From Formicarius rufipectus (taxonomy: Eukaryota > Chordata > Aves > Passeriformes > Formicariidae): DNA of 64,000 nt. Under the pieces are notes generated by a model that saw nothing but the letters and a program-made list of their open reading frames with translations, was not told the origin of the DNA and searched no databases. This document shows, piece by piece, positions 24,706-33,938 of the stretch. The first letter of the stretch is position 1; every line of letters begins with the position of its first letter. The position numbers and the translations under genes were made by a program. The stretch spans positions 372,001 through 436,000 of the forward strand of contig VXAU01002293.1 in the NCBI GenBank assembly GCA_013399695.1. The letters run 5' to 3'.

Positions 24706-24932
24706 AGTATAGTTATTCTCTCCTCACAGTCTGTGTTTAAATGAATGTTGATTTCAAAGTTTAAAAAATAAATAGAAATGTACATGTGAAAAAGCTTTGA
24801 GTCTTGAACATGTATTTGTATTGCAATGCTATCTCTACTCAGCCCTAGTAAGGCCACATCCGGAGTAATGTGTCCAGTTCTGAGCTTTTCAGTACAAGAA
24901 AGACAAGGAGCTACTGGAGAGGGTACAGTGAG
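24706..24932 (+). repeat. Direct duplication A, copy 1 (left of single N)
   Basis: 227 bases repeated almost exactly at 24934-25164, with a single N (24933) between. The copies differ by four A in a homopolymer and a few substitutions (for example GGGTACAG against GGGTCCAG). Its right part, from about 24822, is the start of a CR1 fragment. Confidence 0.93.
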
Positions 24933-24933
24933 N

Positions 24934-25164
24934 AGTATAGTTATTCTCTCCTCACAGTCTGTGTTTAAATGAATGTTGATTTCAAAGTTTAAAAAAAAAA
25001 TAAATAGAAATTTACATGTGAAAAAGCTTTGAGTCTTGAACATGTATTTGTATTGCAATGCTATCTCTACTCAGCCCTAGTAAGGCCACATCCGGAGTAA
25101 TGTGTCCAGTTCTGAGCTCTTCAGTACAAGAAAGACAAGGAGCTACTGGAGAGGGTCCAGTGAG
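24934..25164 (+). repeat. Direct duplication A, copy 2 (right of single N)
   Basis: 231 bases, the second copy of 24706-24932. It runs on into the complete CR1 fragment, so this copy is the one in natural context. It probably represents an unmerged contig overlap or the other haplotype. Confidence 0.93.
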
Positions 25165-25632
25165 GGGGCCACAAAACTGATTAGGGGGTTAATCTCCTCT
25201 CTTAGGAGGAGAGATAGCAGGCGCTTGGCCTGTTTAGAGAAAACTGTGACTAGGTGATCTCGGAGGTACTTTCCAACCCTAACAATTCTATGATTCATTA
25301 CTAGATACATCTCAAAGGTGGGCATCAAGAGGACGGTGCCACACTCTTTACAGTGGTGAAGAGACACAGGATGGGGAGAAATAGCTATAAACAAAAATAG
25401 AAGTTCCACATCAATGCAGGCAAGGACTTCTTTACATTGAAGGTGGCAGAGCACTGGAATGGGCTGCCCAGGGAGGTTGTGGAGTCTCCCTCTCTGGAGA
25501 CATTCAAAGCCCACGTGGACGTGCTCATGTGCAACCCACTCTAGGGGTGCCCTTGCCTAGGCAGGGAGGTTGGGTGAGATGATCTCCAGAAGTCCCTTTC
25601 CCAACCCTAACAGTTCCGTGCTCCTGTGAGAG
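25055..25632 (+). mobile_element. CR1 LINE 3' fragment with a nested CR1 tail
   Basis: Plus-strand CR1: CTCAGCCCTAGTAAGGCCAC, TGTGTCCAGTTCTGAGC, GGTGGCAGAGCACTGGAATG, TGGGCTGCCCAGGGAGGTTG, ending at TGATCTCCAGAAGTCCC..CCAACCC. A second CR1 tail of about 45 bases (25251-25296) interrupts it. The element is antisense to CHD7. An additional partial copy (24822-24932) and a near-identical copy (from 26452) belong to the duplications. Confidence 0.9.
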
Positions 25633-25731
25633 TAGCAGGGCGCAACACAGCTCGGAGAGAAAACACCTCAAAGCTGTGACAATTCAAAGGAATGAAGAAA
25701 TTAAGAGAGAAAAGGGAGAAAAAGAAAAGGG
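25184..25731 (+). repeat. Direct duplication B, copy 1
   Basis: 548 bases repeated at 26452-26999. I see one mismatch by eye (GCAGAGCACTGG against GCAGAGGACTGG). The copy covers the 3' part of the CR1 and the first units of the minisatellite. Confidence 0.94.
25251..25296 (+). mobile_element. Very short nested CR1 3' end
   Basis: About 45 bases reading AGGTGATCTCGGAGGTACTT, then TCCAACCCTAACAATTCTAT and GATTC, a complete CR1 3' terminus. On its left the host CR1 stops at GAGAAAACTGTGACT and on its right it resumes at ATTACTAGATACATCTC, so the tail sits inside the older copy. Confidence 0.7.
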
Positions 25732-26279
25732 AGAAAAAGAAAAGGGAGAAAAAGAAAAGGGAGAAAAAGAAAAGGGAGAAAAAGAAAAGGGAGAAAAAGA
25801 AAAGGGAGAAAAAGAAAAGGGAGAAAAAGAAAAGGGAGAAAAAGAAAAGGGAGAAAAAGAAAAGGGAGAAAAAGAAAAGGGAGAAAAAGAAAAGGGAGAA
25901 AAAGAAAAGGGAGAAAAAGAAAAGGGAGAAAAAGAAAAGGGAGAAAAAGAAAAGGGAGAAAAAGAAAAGGGAGAAAAAGAAAAGGGAGAAAAAGAAAAGG
26001 GAGAAAAAGAAAAGGGAGAAAAAGAAAAGGGAGAAAAAGAAAAGGGAGAAAAAGAAAAGGGAGAAAAAGAAAAGGGAGAAAAAGAAAAGGGAGAAAAAGA
26101 AAAGGGAGAAAAAGAAAAGGGAGAAAAAGAAAAGGGAGAAAAAGAAAAGGGAGAAAAAGAAAAGGGAGAAAAAGAAAAGGGAGAAAAAGAAAAGGGAGAA
26201 AAAGAAAAGGGAGAAAAAGAAAAGGGAGAAAAAGAAAAGGGAGAAAAAGAAAAGGGAGAAAAAGAAAAGGGAGAAAAAA
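25711..26279 (+). repeat. 15-bp all-purine minisatellite, about 38 units
   Basis: Unit AAAGGGAGAAAAAGA, 38 consecutive copies without a visible interruption; only the last unit ends differently (AAT instead of AGA). Every base on the plus strand is a purine, so the CHD7 transcript carries about 570 nt of pure pyrimidine with unit TCTTTTTCTCCCTTT. Because 15 is a multiple of three, all frames stay open and give spurious repeats such as KGEKE on the plus strand and FFFSL on the minus strand. It abuts the GC-rich block on the right. Confidence 0.97.
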
Positions 26280-26451
26280 TAAATTAAATAAATAAATGGA
26301 GGGGGGCGGGGAAGAGTTTGACAGGGCGAGAGGAAGAGTTTGGCAGGGCAGAAACTGCACGGGGGCGAGGGGAAGAGCTCGGCAGGGCGGGAGGAGCGCG
26401 GGCAGAGGGCGAGCCCCGAGAGGCGGCGGGGCCGGGCAGTGCGCGTCCCTN

Positions 26452-26999
26452 GGGGGTTAATCTCCTCTCTTAGGAGGAGAGATAGCAGGCGCTTGGCCTG
26501 TTTAGAGAAAACTGTGACTAGGTGATCTCGGAGGTACTTTCCAACCCTAACAATTCTATGATTCATTACTAGATACATCTCAAAGGTGGGCATCAAGAGG
26601 ACGGTGCCACACTCTTTACAGTGGTGAAGAGACACAGGATGGGGAGAAATAGCTATAAACAAAAATAGAAGTTCCACATCAATGCAGGCAAGGACTTCTT
26701 TACATTGAAGGTGGCAGAGGACTGGAATGGGCTGCCCAGGGAGGTTGTGGAGTCTCCCTCTCTGGAGACATTCAAAGCCCACGTGGACGTGCTCATGTGC
26801 AACCCACTCTAGGGGTGCCCTTGCCTAGGCAGGGAGGTTGGGTGAGATGATCTCCAGAAGTCCCTTTCCCAACCCTAACAGTTCCGTGCTCCTGTGAGAG
26901 TAGCAGGGCGCAACACAGCTCGGAGAGAAAACACCTCAAAGCTGTGACAATTCAAAGGAATGAAGAAATTAAGAGAGAAAAGGGAGAAAAAGAAAAGGG
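26452..26999 (+). repeat. Direct duplication B, copy 2, bounded by single Ns at 26451 and 27000
   Basis: The copy begins right after one N and ends right before another, stopping inside the minisatellite after less than two units. A fragment bounded by single Ns and ending in a repeat is what a redundant short contig placed by a scaffolder would look like. It is probably not in the genome as drawn. Confidence 0.9.
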
Positions 27000-27019
27000 N
27001 TGTTTCCGCTCTGGCTGCC

Positions 27020-27027
27020 ACCAATGG
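27020..27027 (+). promoter_or_regulatory. CCAAT box
   Basis: ACCAATGG matches the NF-Y core CCAAT with a purine-rich 3' flank, in the GC-rich block just right of the N at 27000. Confidence 0.4.
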
Positions 27028-27092
27028 CACAAAAAGCCGCAGCTGAAGCGGGGCCCCCTTCGCCTTTTCATCCGCACGCCGAGAGCGCTGGC

Positions 27093-27106
27093 GTCGCCCC
27101 GGCAAC
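27093..27106. promoter_or_regulatory. RFX X-box-like site
   Basis: GTCGCCCCGGCAAC fits the imperfect palindrome GYYRCC-N(0-3)-RRYAAC bound by RFX factors. It lies in the CpG-rich block, 7 bases from the E-box. Motif only; occupancy is inference. Confidence 0.5.
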
Positions 27107-27111
27107 CCGCG

Positions 27112-27121
27112 GCCACGTGAC
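27112..27121. promoter_or_regulatory. CACGTG E-box
   Basis: GCCACGTGAC contains the palindromic CACGTG core with a flank close to the USF/TFE3/TFEB preference GTCACGTGAC. Motif evidence only. Confidence 0.5.
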
Positions 27122-27301
27122 CAGCACCTGCTCCGCTGGCCGGCGGCCACCGAGCGCTGCCATCTGCTTCCCTCCATCAGCGCCCGCCCGCTCCTGGCAC
27201 CTGCGCCGCCCCGGCTCCCAGGCATCACCCCCACTCTCGCCACCCTGCCCCCGCCCGCTACGGCAGCACCGCGGGCCCGCTTCCAAAAGGAAAAGGGGAG
27301 G

Positions 27302-27350
27302 GGAAAAAAAAAAACAACCCAAAAAAACCCACCAAACCACACACACAAAG
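27302..27350 (+). repeat. A/C-rich tract inside the GC-rich block
   Basis: An A run followed by AACCC/AAAAAAACCC/ACCACACACAC units. It interrupts the CpG-rich sequence. Confidence 0.75.
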
Positions 27351-27798
27351 TACCCCAAACTAAAATAACACCAACAAAGCCAAAACCCACAGCCAAACCC
27401 GCTTTGCGCATTTCCCGAACTTCTTTAAATCAAAAGTGCACACCGCTTCACCGCCAGGTGAAGCGCACTGGAGGACTCGCGCCTTCCGCCCCTGACCCCC
27501 GTCGGTCGGAGCGGGGCGCGCAGCAGAGCTCAGCCGCCGTGCCCCGGCTGCACGGCCGCCTGTGAATAACAGGCTTAAAGCCTGGAAGAATAGCGTGGGC
27601 TAGGCAGGATAAAACACCAGCACGCTGAAAGGCCGGGCAGTGCTAACGAGGGGTCTCCGACCCACCGACCGCGCTGCGCTCCCGGCCGGCCGGGTGCACA
27701 CAAAGACCCTGGCGCTGCAGGCAGGTCCGCCCCGACACGGGCTTCTTTCTGGCCTTTGTGGGACCTTTCCTCCTCCGAGCCACGAGTATTTCTTGACC

Positions 27799-27806
27799 TA
27801 TATATA
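27799..27806. promoter_or_regulatory. TATA-like sequence at the right edge of the island
   Basis: TATATATA within otherwise GC-rich DNA. On the plus strand an initiator-like TCACTC (A at 27825) follows at about 26 bases, slightly closer than usual. No clear initiator is seen on the minus strand at the expected distance. It may be chance. Confidence 0.25.
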
Positions 27807-30800
27807 CCCCCAAGCCGCGCAGTCACTCTCGGTAACGGGGAAGCAGCCAAAGCGATTCGGACACAGTTTCAAATCAATTCCCTTGCTAGGCCGGTTATAA
27901 ACAGACACATGAAAGAGCCACCAACTTGGGAAGAACAAAGCCCGTGTGCAGCTCCACCGGGAATTTTAAGTTCTAAATTCAGCAGCACATTTGCTCATTT
28001 TAAATGCACAGATACGGTTTCCTTGAAGGAAAGGGGAGGCTGGGGGGAGAGAGGGGAAAGCTGAAGTAGAAATAAACTATAGAACAGCACCATCCCTCTG
28101 AGCAAGGCAAAACAGTGCCACCCACACCCAGGAGCTCTACCTGACCAGCAGGAGCATCCGCTTCCTGGAATGGTCAGCAACTGTTGTTCCTTTCAATCTT
28201 CCCACAGAGCCCATATGATTTGTTCCTGGCCATTAAACGTACTACTTTTGAATCAACCCTTCCACTTTCCAGCAGATCATAATCAGACCATTCCGCATTA
28301 GCCTGGAACAGTTACCTTTCCACATGGAAGTACAGGCAGGTACTTAGATACTGTTCTTAGAGACTTTGCCATTACCATTAGGTTTCCCTGTCAAGGCTCA
28401 ACTCTGGATGCATATTTGATAGTGCTTTCCAAACCTAGCAACAAGGAAGGTGAACTGGAATATACACGTTTAGACAACTATCTCTTATATTTGCTTTTAC
28501 ACATGCATGAATGCAAAATTTAGCCAAGTCCCACTAGAAGGAAGATAGGGCCCAGTCCCAAAACAGGAACTATAAATCTGGGAGAAACTGAAGTAGTATT
28601 TGCCACACACACCACTGAAGTATTTCAAAACCGTCAGCCGAACTAGCACCTCAATTCAAGTGACACAAATACAGACATCTCAGATCAGACATTTTACAAT
28701 CTAGTTGTCCAATACCACTTTCTGGTTTCATCCTTTTACCCCCTGAGGGCTGCACAGCATACTGACCAAAGGGGATCAGTAGGAAAACCTGCAGAAGGTC
28801 AGATAAGCAAACAACATGAAGAAAAGTAGGCTGAAGAGGAAAACATTAAGAACAACTGAAAAGAAAGGTTGAATTACAATTTGAGAGTGGTATCCAAACT
28901 CTGACAAAGTATTTTGTATCAATTAGCCCAGCAGCCACCTACAGAGCTAGGGGAAACTCCAGTAACCAGGTGACTCAAAAATAACCTGAAAATCATGGCA
29001 TGCTTTGCAGGATTAAGAGGAAGTAATTAGCCCATATGTTTACACTGTGTAACTACTTCATCTGATCTGGGTAATGTATAGATCTGTTTATTAGTATAAT
29101 TTATGACAACTACCATGACTTGAATGATTTTTTTTCCCCACAATCTAAAGTAAGATCTAAAGTAAGTCAGATGGATTACTGACTCCTATTTTACCATTTG
29201 GGAACACTGTCCCATGACATATTCGTGACTGGAACCTGGCATAAACAAACATTACCCATCCACTGTGGATTACTAAAATAATTTAAAAAACAACCTTGCC
29301 TTCTCAAAATGTCAGTGAGGTACTGCCTTACCCAAGGAAAACATTTTTTTTTTAAACTAATTTTTATATATTACTGAAGTAGGAAAAGCAATAAGAAAAC
29401 AAAAGTGGGTTTTTTCCAGCCTGAAAAGTCAGCCAAATTACTAAAAATCTTTGCTAACAGTGAAGCCTACAAGGCCTGCTGGCAGCACAGACAAAGGTAA
29501 ATATCAGGCAGCTGGGCTGGTTCAAAAGGGAGATGAGGACAGGTGTGAACAGGAACAACCTCAGTGGACCTATGCATGGAAATCTCGCCTGATTTCCTGT
29601 TCTCTCCCACAGGCAGCCCCTTCCTGCCTTGCTCAGGATGATCTGACCTTGGGAGTGGAAACTACCACCACTGCATCAGGACCTCTCTTCCTGTCCTCCA
29701 GCTCCCCAGGGTGCTGTGTCCTGCTGTCCGCACTGCTCCCCCACACAGCGGCCTCTTCCCACTTCCGTGGCCAGGAGCCATCCCCTTTCCAATACAACAG
29801 CCAATCTTTGCACCAAAAAAGCCTTTTCTCCACCTCTCTCTAAAAGCTGTAATTACACTCATGTTTAGCACTCCCCTTGTAAGCAGCAATCCATTTGCCC
29901 TACTCTGTATCCCAGGGAGTTGCTCTGTGTGTTAAGGATGAAGAGGGGAGGAAGCAGATACGAGCAGTTTTGCAAAGCACGGCACACTGATTTGAGAAGA
30001 TGGCACAAGGGAAGAGCTACTGCAAAGAGCTGCCACTTGGCCCTGGCAAATAGTTACTGCTTCTCCCATCATAACTGGTGGCCACTCTCCAGGGTTTCAT
30101 AGGAAGTGGCAGAAGAGCTATCAGCTGTGCTGCAGCATGATCTTCTTGAACAGGTGGTCCTCACCTCCTCCAGGGACAGGCACAAGAGAACAGACATCTG
30201 AGCCATGACTCTGCAGTTTAGCACGATTACTAGCCTTTCCCTGTCCATCTACTTTTGGAAAAATCTGCCGGCTTTGCACATGCCTGAAGCTGGCTCCATA
30301 ACATTTGGACCCACACAATACTCAGTGCCCACACAATTTAATGAACCCCCTTCATTTGTGATCCTAGGTGTGCCTACATTTTGCTTTCAAGCTCAACTAG
30401 TATTTTGGTCCACAAGAGACTTGTTTTGCGAGTTTTTTTTTCCCTAATCACCACTATATTTGTCTTTCTCTATTGGCAGGATTGGGCTATATTAGAAGTG
30501 TAATAGTACAGTATTTCTATGTGATCTTTCTTTCACTATGCAGTGTAACACAGTAGCAGCCTATTTGGATGTTTTCTTTCTTTTCAGGATGCCACAGGAC
30601 ACAAAATTCAAACAAGCACAAAATTAACCAGCTTCTTCCATTCTCCAGATCTGACTTGTCTCTCACCTGCAGGTCCATTTCAGTGGGGCAGGTTCCTCAC
30701 TGTCACAAATGACACCAAAGATAAAAGAGATGGGAAGGATAAAATTTCTGAGGCTTTGTTTTTGTTTGTTACATAAAAGGATTATAATTTTAGTCAAAAT

Positions 30801-32104
30801 TGGAAGTAAAATAACAGGGTTATGAGCTATATTAAATTACAAAACCATTAAGATAATTAAATACCAGATATTTTATCTATGTGTATATTCAAATACAGCC
30901 TGTGTCAATATTAACTATCAAGGACTCATTGTGCTCTCTCCAAAAACTGCTGCTCTTCAATAAATACCTACCTTTATTTACCTGAATTTTACATGACTGC
31001 AAAACTCTTCTGTTGAAACTGATCAGCTTATTCAGGAATGGGAACCATTCGTTATGCACAGCATTTAGAAAACTAAAAATCACACTACTCCTTTCAATGC
31101 TTAGAAGCAAAATATCAAGCAATATAAGCAGTAGTAGTAAAGCCATGCAGAGTCTTACTCTATCAAAATATTTTACTTCTACATAGTCATCCATAATCTG
31201 TATTAACTTTCATTAATATCACTCATCTCAGTTACTGTAATATTTCTTTTCCTGAGTTAGTGCCACTGAAATACTGTGGCTCATATGATTAAATATTTGG
31301 ACTCTTGATTTATTTAAAAAACTTGACTCAGTGATCTGTCACTGGACAGGCTCCCCAGTCTGTGATGTTGCCAAAGTAAGCAATTCATTTCACCGATTTA
31401 AGATTCTTTGGCAGCACATCATCCCAATACAGTCTCCAAGTTCTTCAGAGAAGCTTGATACAGAAGCTGACAAGATCACAGAATGAGAACAACCTAGTTT
31501 TCAAGGGAGTGTTTGGTAGTAACAGACACAAGTCCATTATGGCAAAAGCAGGACTTTCTCCACACCCCTGAGAAAGCAAGCATAAGGAACATGGGGTGCT
31601 CTTAATGCTGCTCCAAACATGTTTCTCTCACAGGTAAAACAACAGAGCTTAATACTTACTAGAATACTAAAAGTAACCTGGCCACTCAGAGACAAGAGTC
31701 GTTACATGGAAAACAAGATAAAGACTCTCCTATAAAAACACCTAAGAAAGCAGTGATCTATTCCTTCAAAGGAGACACTGCTCCTTTAATTGCATAGCAT
31801 GTCCCACAGCTCCTTTAATCTGCATGGTGTGTCTCAAGATTTAAAGACACATGCGAAGATACCAGGATTGAGTGGATGGGACAGACCAACTCAGAGGTCT
31901 GATGTCCAGCACAGCCACAGGAACACATGCATGTTTTTGACGCAGACTCCTTCTAACCAAGGTTTATTAAACAAAGCTTCATTGTAGTCAAGTCTCTGTA
32001 AAACTGCACTAATTGAGAAGTCTTGCAGGAACTCAGTGGCAATTTTGGTGGCAAAAATTCCTGGGAGATGCTCAATACCGTGAGTTATGTAGCGTGGTCA
32101 ACCC

Positions 32105-32537
32105 TGAAACCTGCAAGTCTAGGGAACTGCAGCGTCTCTTAGGAGGAAAGGCTGAGGGAGTTGGCCTGTTTAGCCTGGAGAGGACACAACTGAGATCTTA
32201 CCAATGCACACAAATAGCTCAAGGACAGGTGTCAAGACCATGGGGCCAGACACTGCTCAGTGACACCCACTGACAGGACAAGGGGCAGTGGGCACAAACT
32301 GAGACACAGGAATTTCCTTCTGAGTATGACGAAAAACTTCTTTGCTTTGAGGGTGACAGTGCACCGGTCCACGCTGCTCAGAGAGGTTACGGAGCCTCCT
32401 TCCCTGGAGATATTAAAAACCCTCCTGGATGTGATCCTGTGCAACCTGCTGTAGGTGAACCTCATTTAGCAGGGGGGTTGGACTAAATGATCTCCAGGGG
32501 CCCCTTTAAACCCCAACCATTCTGTGATTCTGTGAAA
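32105..32537 (+). mobile_element. CR1 LINE 3' fragment
   Basis: TCTTAGGAGGAAAGGCTGAG, TGACAGGACAAGGGGCAGTG, GGGCACAAACTGAGACACAG, then GGGGGTTGGACTAAATGATC and CCAACCATTCTGTGATTCTG mark a CR1 3' region with intact 3' end, ending in the typical ATTCTGTG repeat. It is antisense to CHD7 in intron 3. Confidence 0.93.
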
Positions 32538-33089
32538 AGGTTCTTTTAGCTGATGGAGTATTTTGGTGTCAAAAATACGTACTGGATAATATATCACTTA
32601 AGAGAGTTTTTCTAAGCTGTGAATTGCTGTTGTGTATGTAAACCTCATTCTTAGGACAGTCTGGTACACAGCCAAAGTAACTTCTGCAATAGGGGTAGGC
32701 TGATCAACTGTAATTTACTGATCAGTTAATATAACCTATTCATGGCAACACTTCATTTTACAAGACAGTGTTTATAAGTTCTTCAGGAGACATTGTCTCT
32801 GTCTTGCTAAAGGAGCAAGTGACATCTTAGTGTTCATGCCTTTTTTAGCCATGCAGTTGTATCACACTTACCCAATAAATAGTCTTGTAGAATATATGCA
32901 AAGCTGATTCATTAACTGCAATTGTTAAACCCTAATACAAATGGGTTTTGCAAACTGATTTGGATTAACGAAGTCTGGCTGGGCTTCCATCTGGAAGTTA
33001 TATTTTATAACACTAGCCACATCTTGAAAAACAGATTCAGATGTTTGGAACAAATTCAGAACAGTTGTAAGAAATTCTAGGTACAAATA

Positions 33090-33137
33090 TAAAAAAAAAA
33101 CAAACAAAAAAAAAACAAAAAAAACACCAAAAAAAGA
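33090..33137 (+). repeat. A-rich tract with CAAA units
   Basis: A run followed by CAAACAAAAAAAAAACAAAA and further A/C-rich units. Confidence 0.8.
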
Positions 33138-33938
33138 GCTTTAATGTCTTTTTCCTCTCTGTTTTCTTTCAAGAGGCATTTATAACCAGAGTGTAGGGAG
33201 TTGAGGGGCAAGGAAAGAATCTGTGTTATTATGTGTGACGTATTTACTCATGTGTAACAGCAGTTTATTCTTTCTCGTACTACTCCATAGCATTTTAAGC
33301 GTATCTTAATAAAGGGACACAAGGCTGAATGAAAACAGTTAAGAAACAGGGTTGAAGCATCTGGTCCATCCACAAAGATTTTCTGGTAGAGAAATTGTCC
33401 TTACATGAAACAGCAAAATGAATACAATCCCTACAGTGAGGATCCATCAATATCCATAAAGAATGCCTTTTTAACAGCAGAGCTTATAGACCATGGGTTG
33501 TATTAGTATAAAAGAGTGCTGTAAGGGTTGTACAGCTTACAACAACATGAAGTACCTAACTTCTTTATTTAGGGAAAAACATCATTAAACGTTTTTACTC
33601 TAAGCCTTCATCTCTGAATTTGGTCAAAGCTACATTAGTGTTGAGAATTAGAAGAGAGAGTCAGTTTTGAAATCTAACACGTCCAGAAACTTTTCTGCCT
33701 TGAAAGGAGAAATTAACCTTCTGCCTTTCCAGTTTGCTTAAAATAACTGAATCCATAAACAGGAAAGTCAAACGAGAGAAATGTGCCCAAGCTTCTCAAA
33801 AACATGATGTTGTAGATGGTAGAAGGCAAATGACAAAACAAGATTTCCTCTCCACCCACGCCATTTAGCACAGATGCTCTAGAAATCCCACAAACACACT
33901 GTTTTTCTCTGATTGCATATAGAAGTTTCCTGACTTAC

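Larger units (their letters stand above)
26281..27900. promoter_or_regulatory. Intronic CpG-island-like GC-rich block
   Basis: In an otherwise AT-rich intron, 26290-26450 and 27001-27850 are GC-rich and dense in CpG; for example 27061-27120 holds 11 CpG in 60 bases. The insert between the Ns (26452-26999) is the probable artefactual duplication B. The block contains GGGGCGGGG (26303-26311), GGGCGG (26385-26390), a CCAAT box, an X-box-like palindrome and a CACGTG E-box. It could be an alternative CHD7 promoter, a promoter for an unannotated or antisense transcript, or a misplaced contig. No exon or protein can be assigned. Confidence 0.6.
23432..33938 (-). other. CHD7: CHD7 intron 3
   Basis: 10,507 bases between exons 3 and 4 as assembled; the true length may be shorter because of the two duplications at single-N joints. 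It contains CR1 copies at 25055-25632 and 32105-32537, the 15-bp minisatellite, and the GC-rich island at 26281-27900. The flanks at 23.4-24.7 kb, 27.9-32.0 kb and 32.6-33.9 kb are ordinary AT-rich sequence in which I see no gene. An A-rich tract lies at 33090-33137. Confidence 0.85.

Noticed and set aside
25711..26279. Regular direct repeats as a CRISPR-like array
   Set aside because: The 15-base units follow each other without spacers in an animal genome; this is a minisatellite.
25676..26360. Long open frames through the minisatellite on both strands (products built of KGEKE, KKREK, FFFSL or LPFLF repeats)
   Set aside because: They exist only because the 15-base unit is a multiple of three and contains no stop. 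There is no start context, splice structure or homology.
25607..26782. 391-codon minus-strand frame across N 26451
   Set aside because: It runs through the duplicated CR1, an undetermined base and the minisatellite; it is an artefact of the joint.
24706..26999. Real segmental duplication or tandem expansion in intron 3
   Set aside because: The copy borders coincide with single N symbols and one copy ends inside a repeat; an assembly artefact explains it better.
27001..27411. Long minus-strand frame in the GC-rich block as a possible alternative first coding exon
   Set aside because: GC-rich DNA has few stops, the product is low complexity, and I found no good donor site that would join it to exon 4 in phase 2.
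29451..29843. 130-codon plus-strand open frame in intron 3
   Set aside because: The product is unrecognisable and Ser/Pro/Thr-rich. Shorter overlapping frames on the other strand are equally open, so chance is the simpler explanation.
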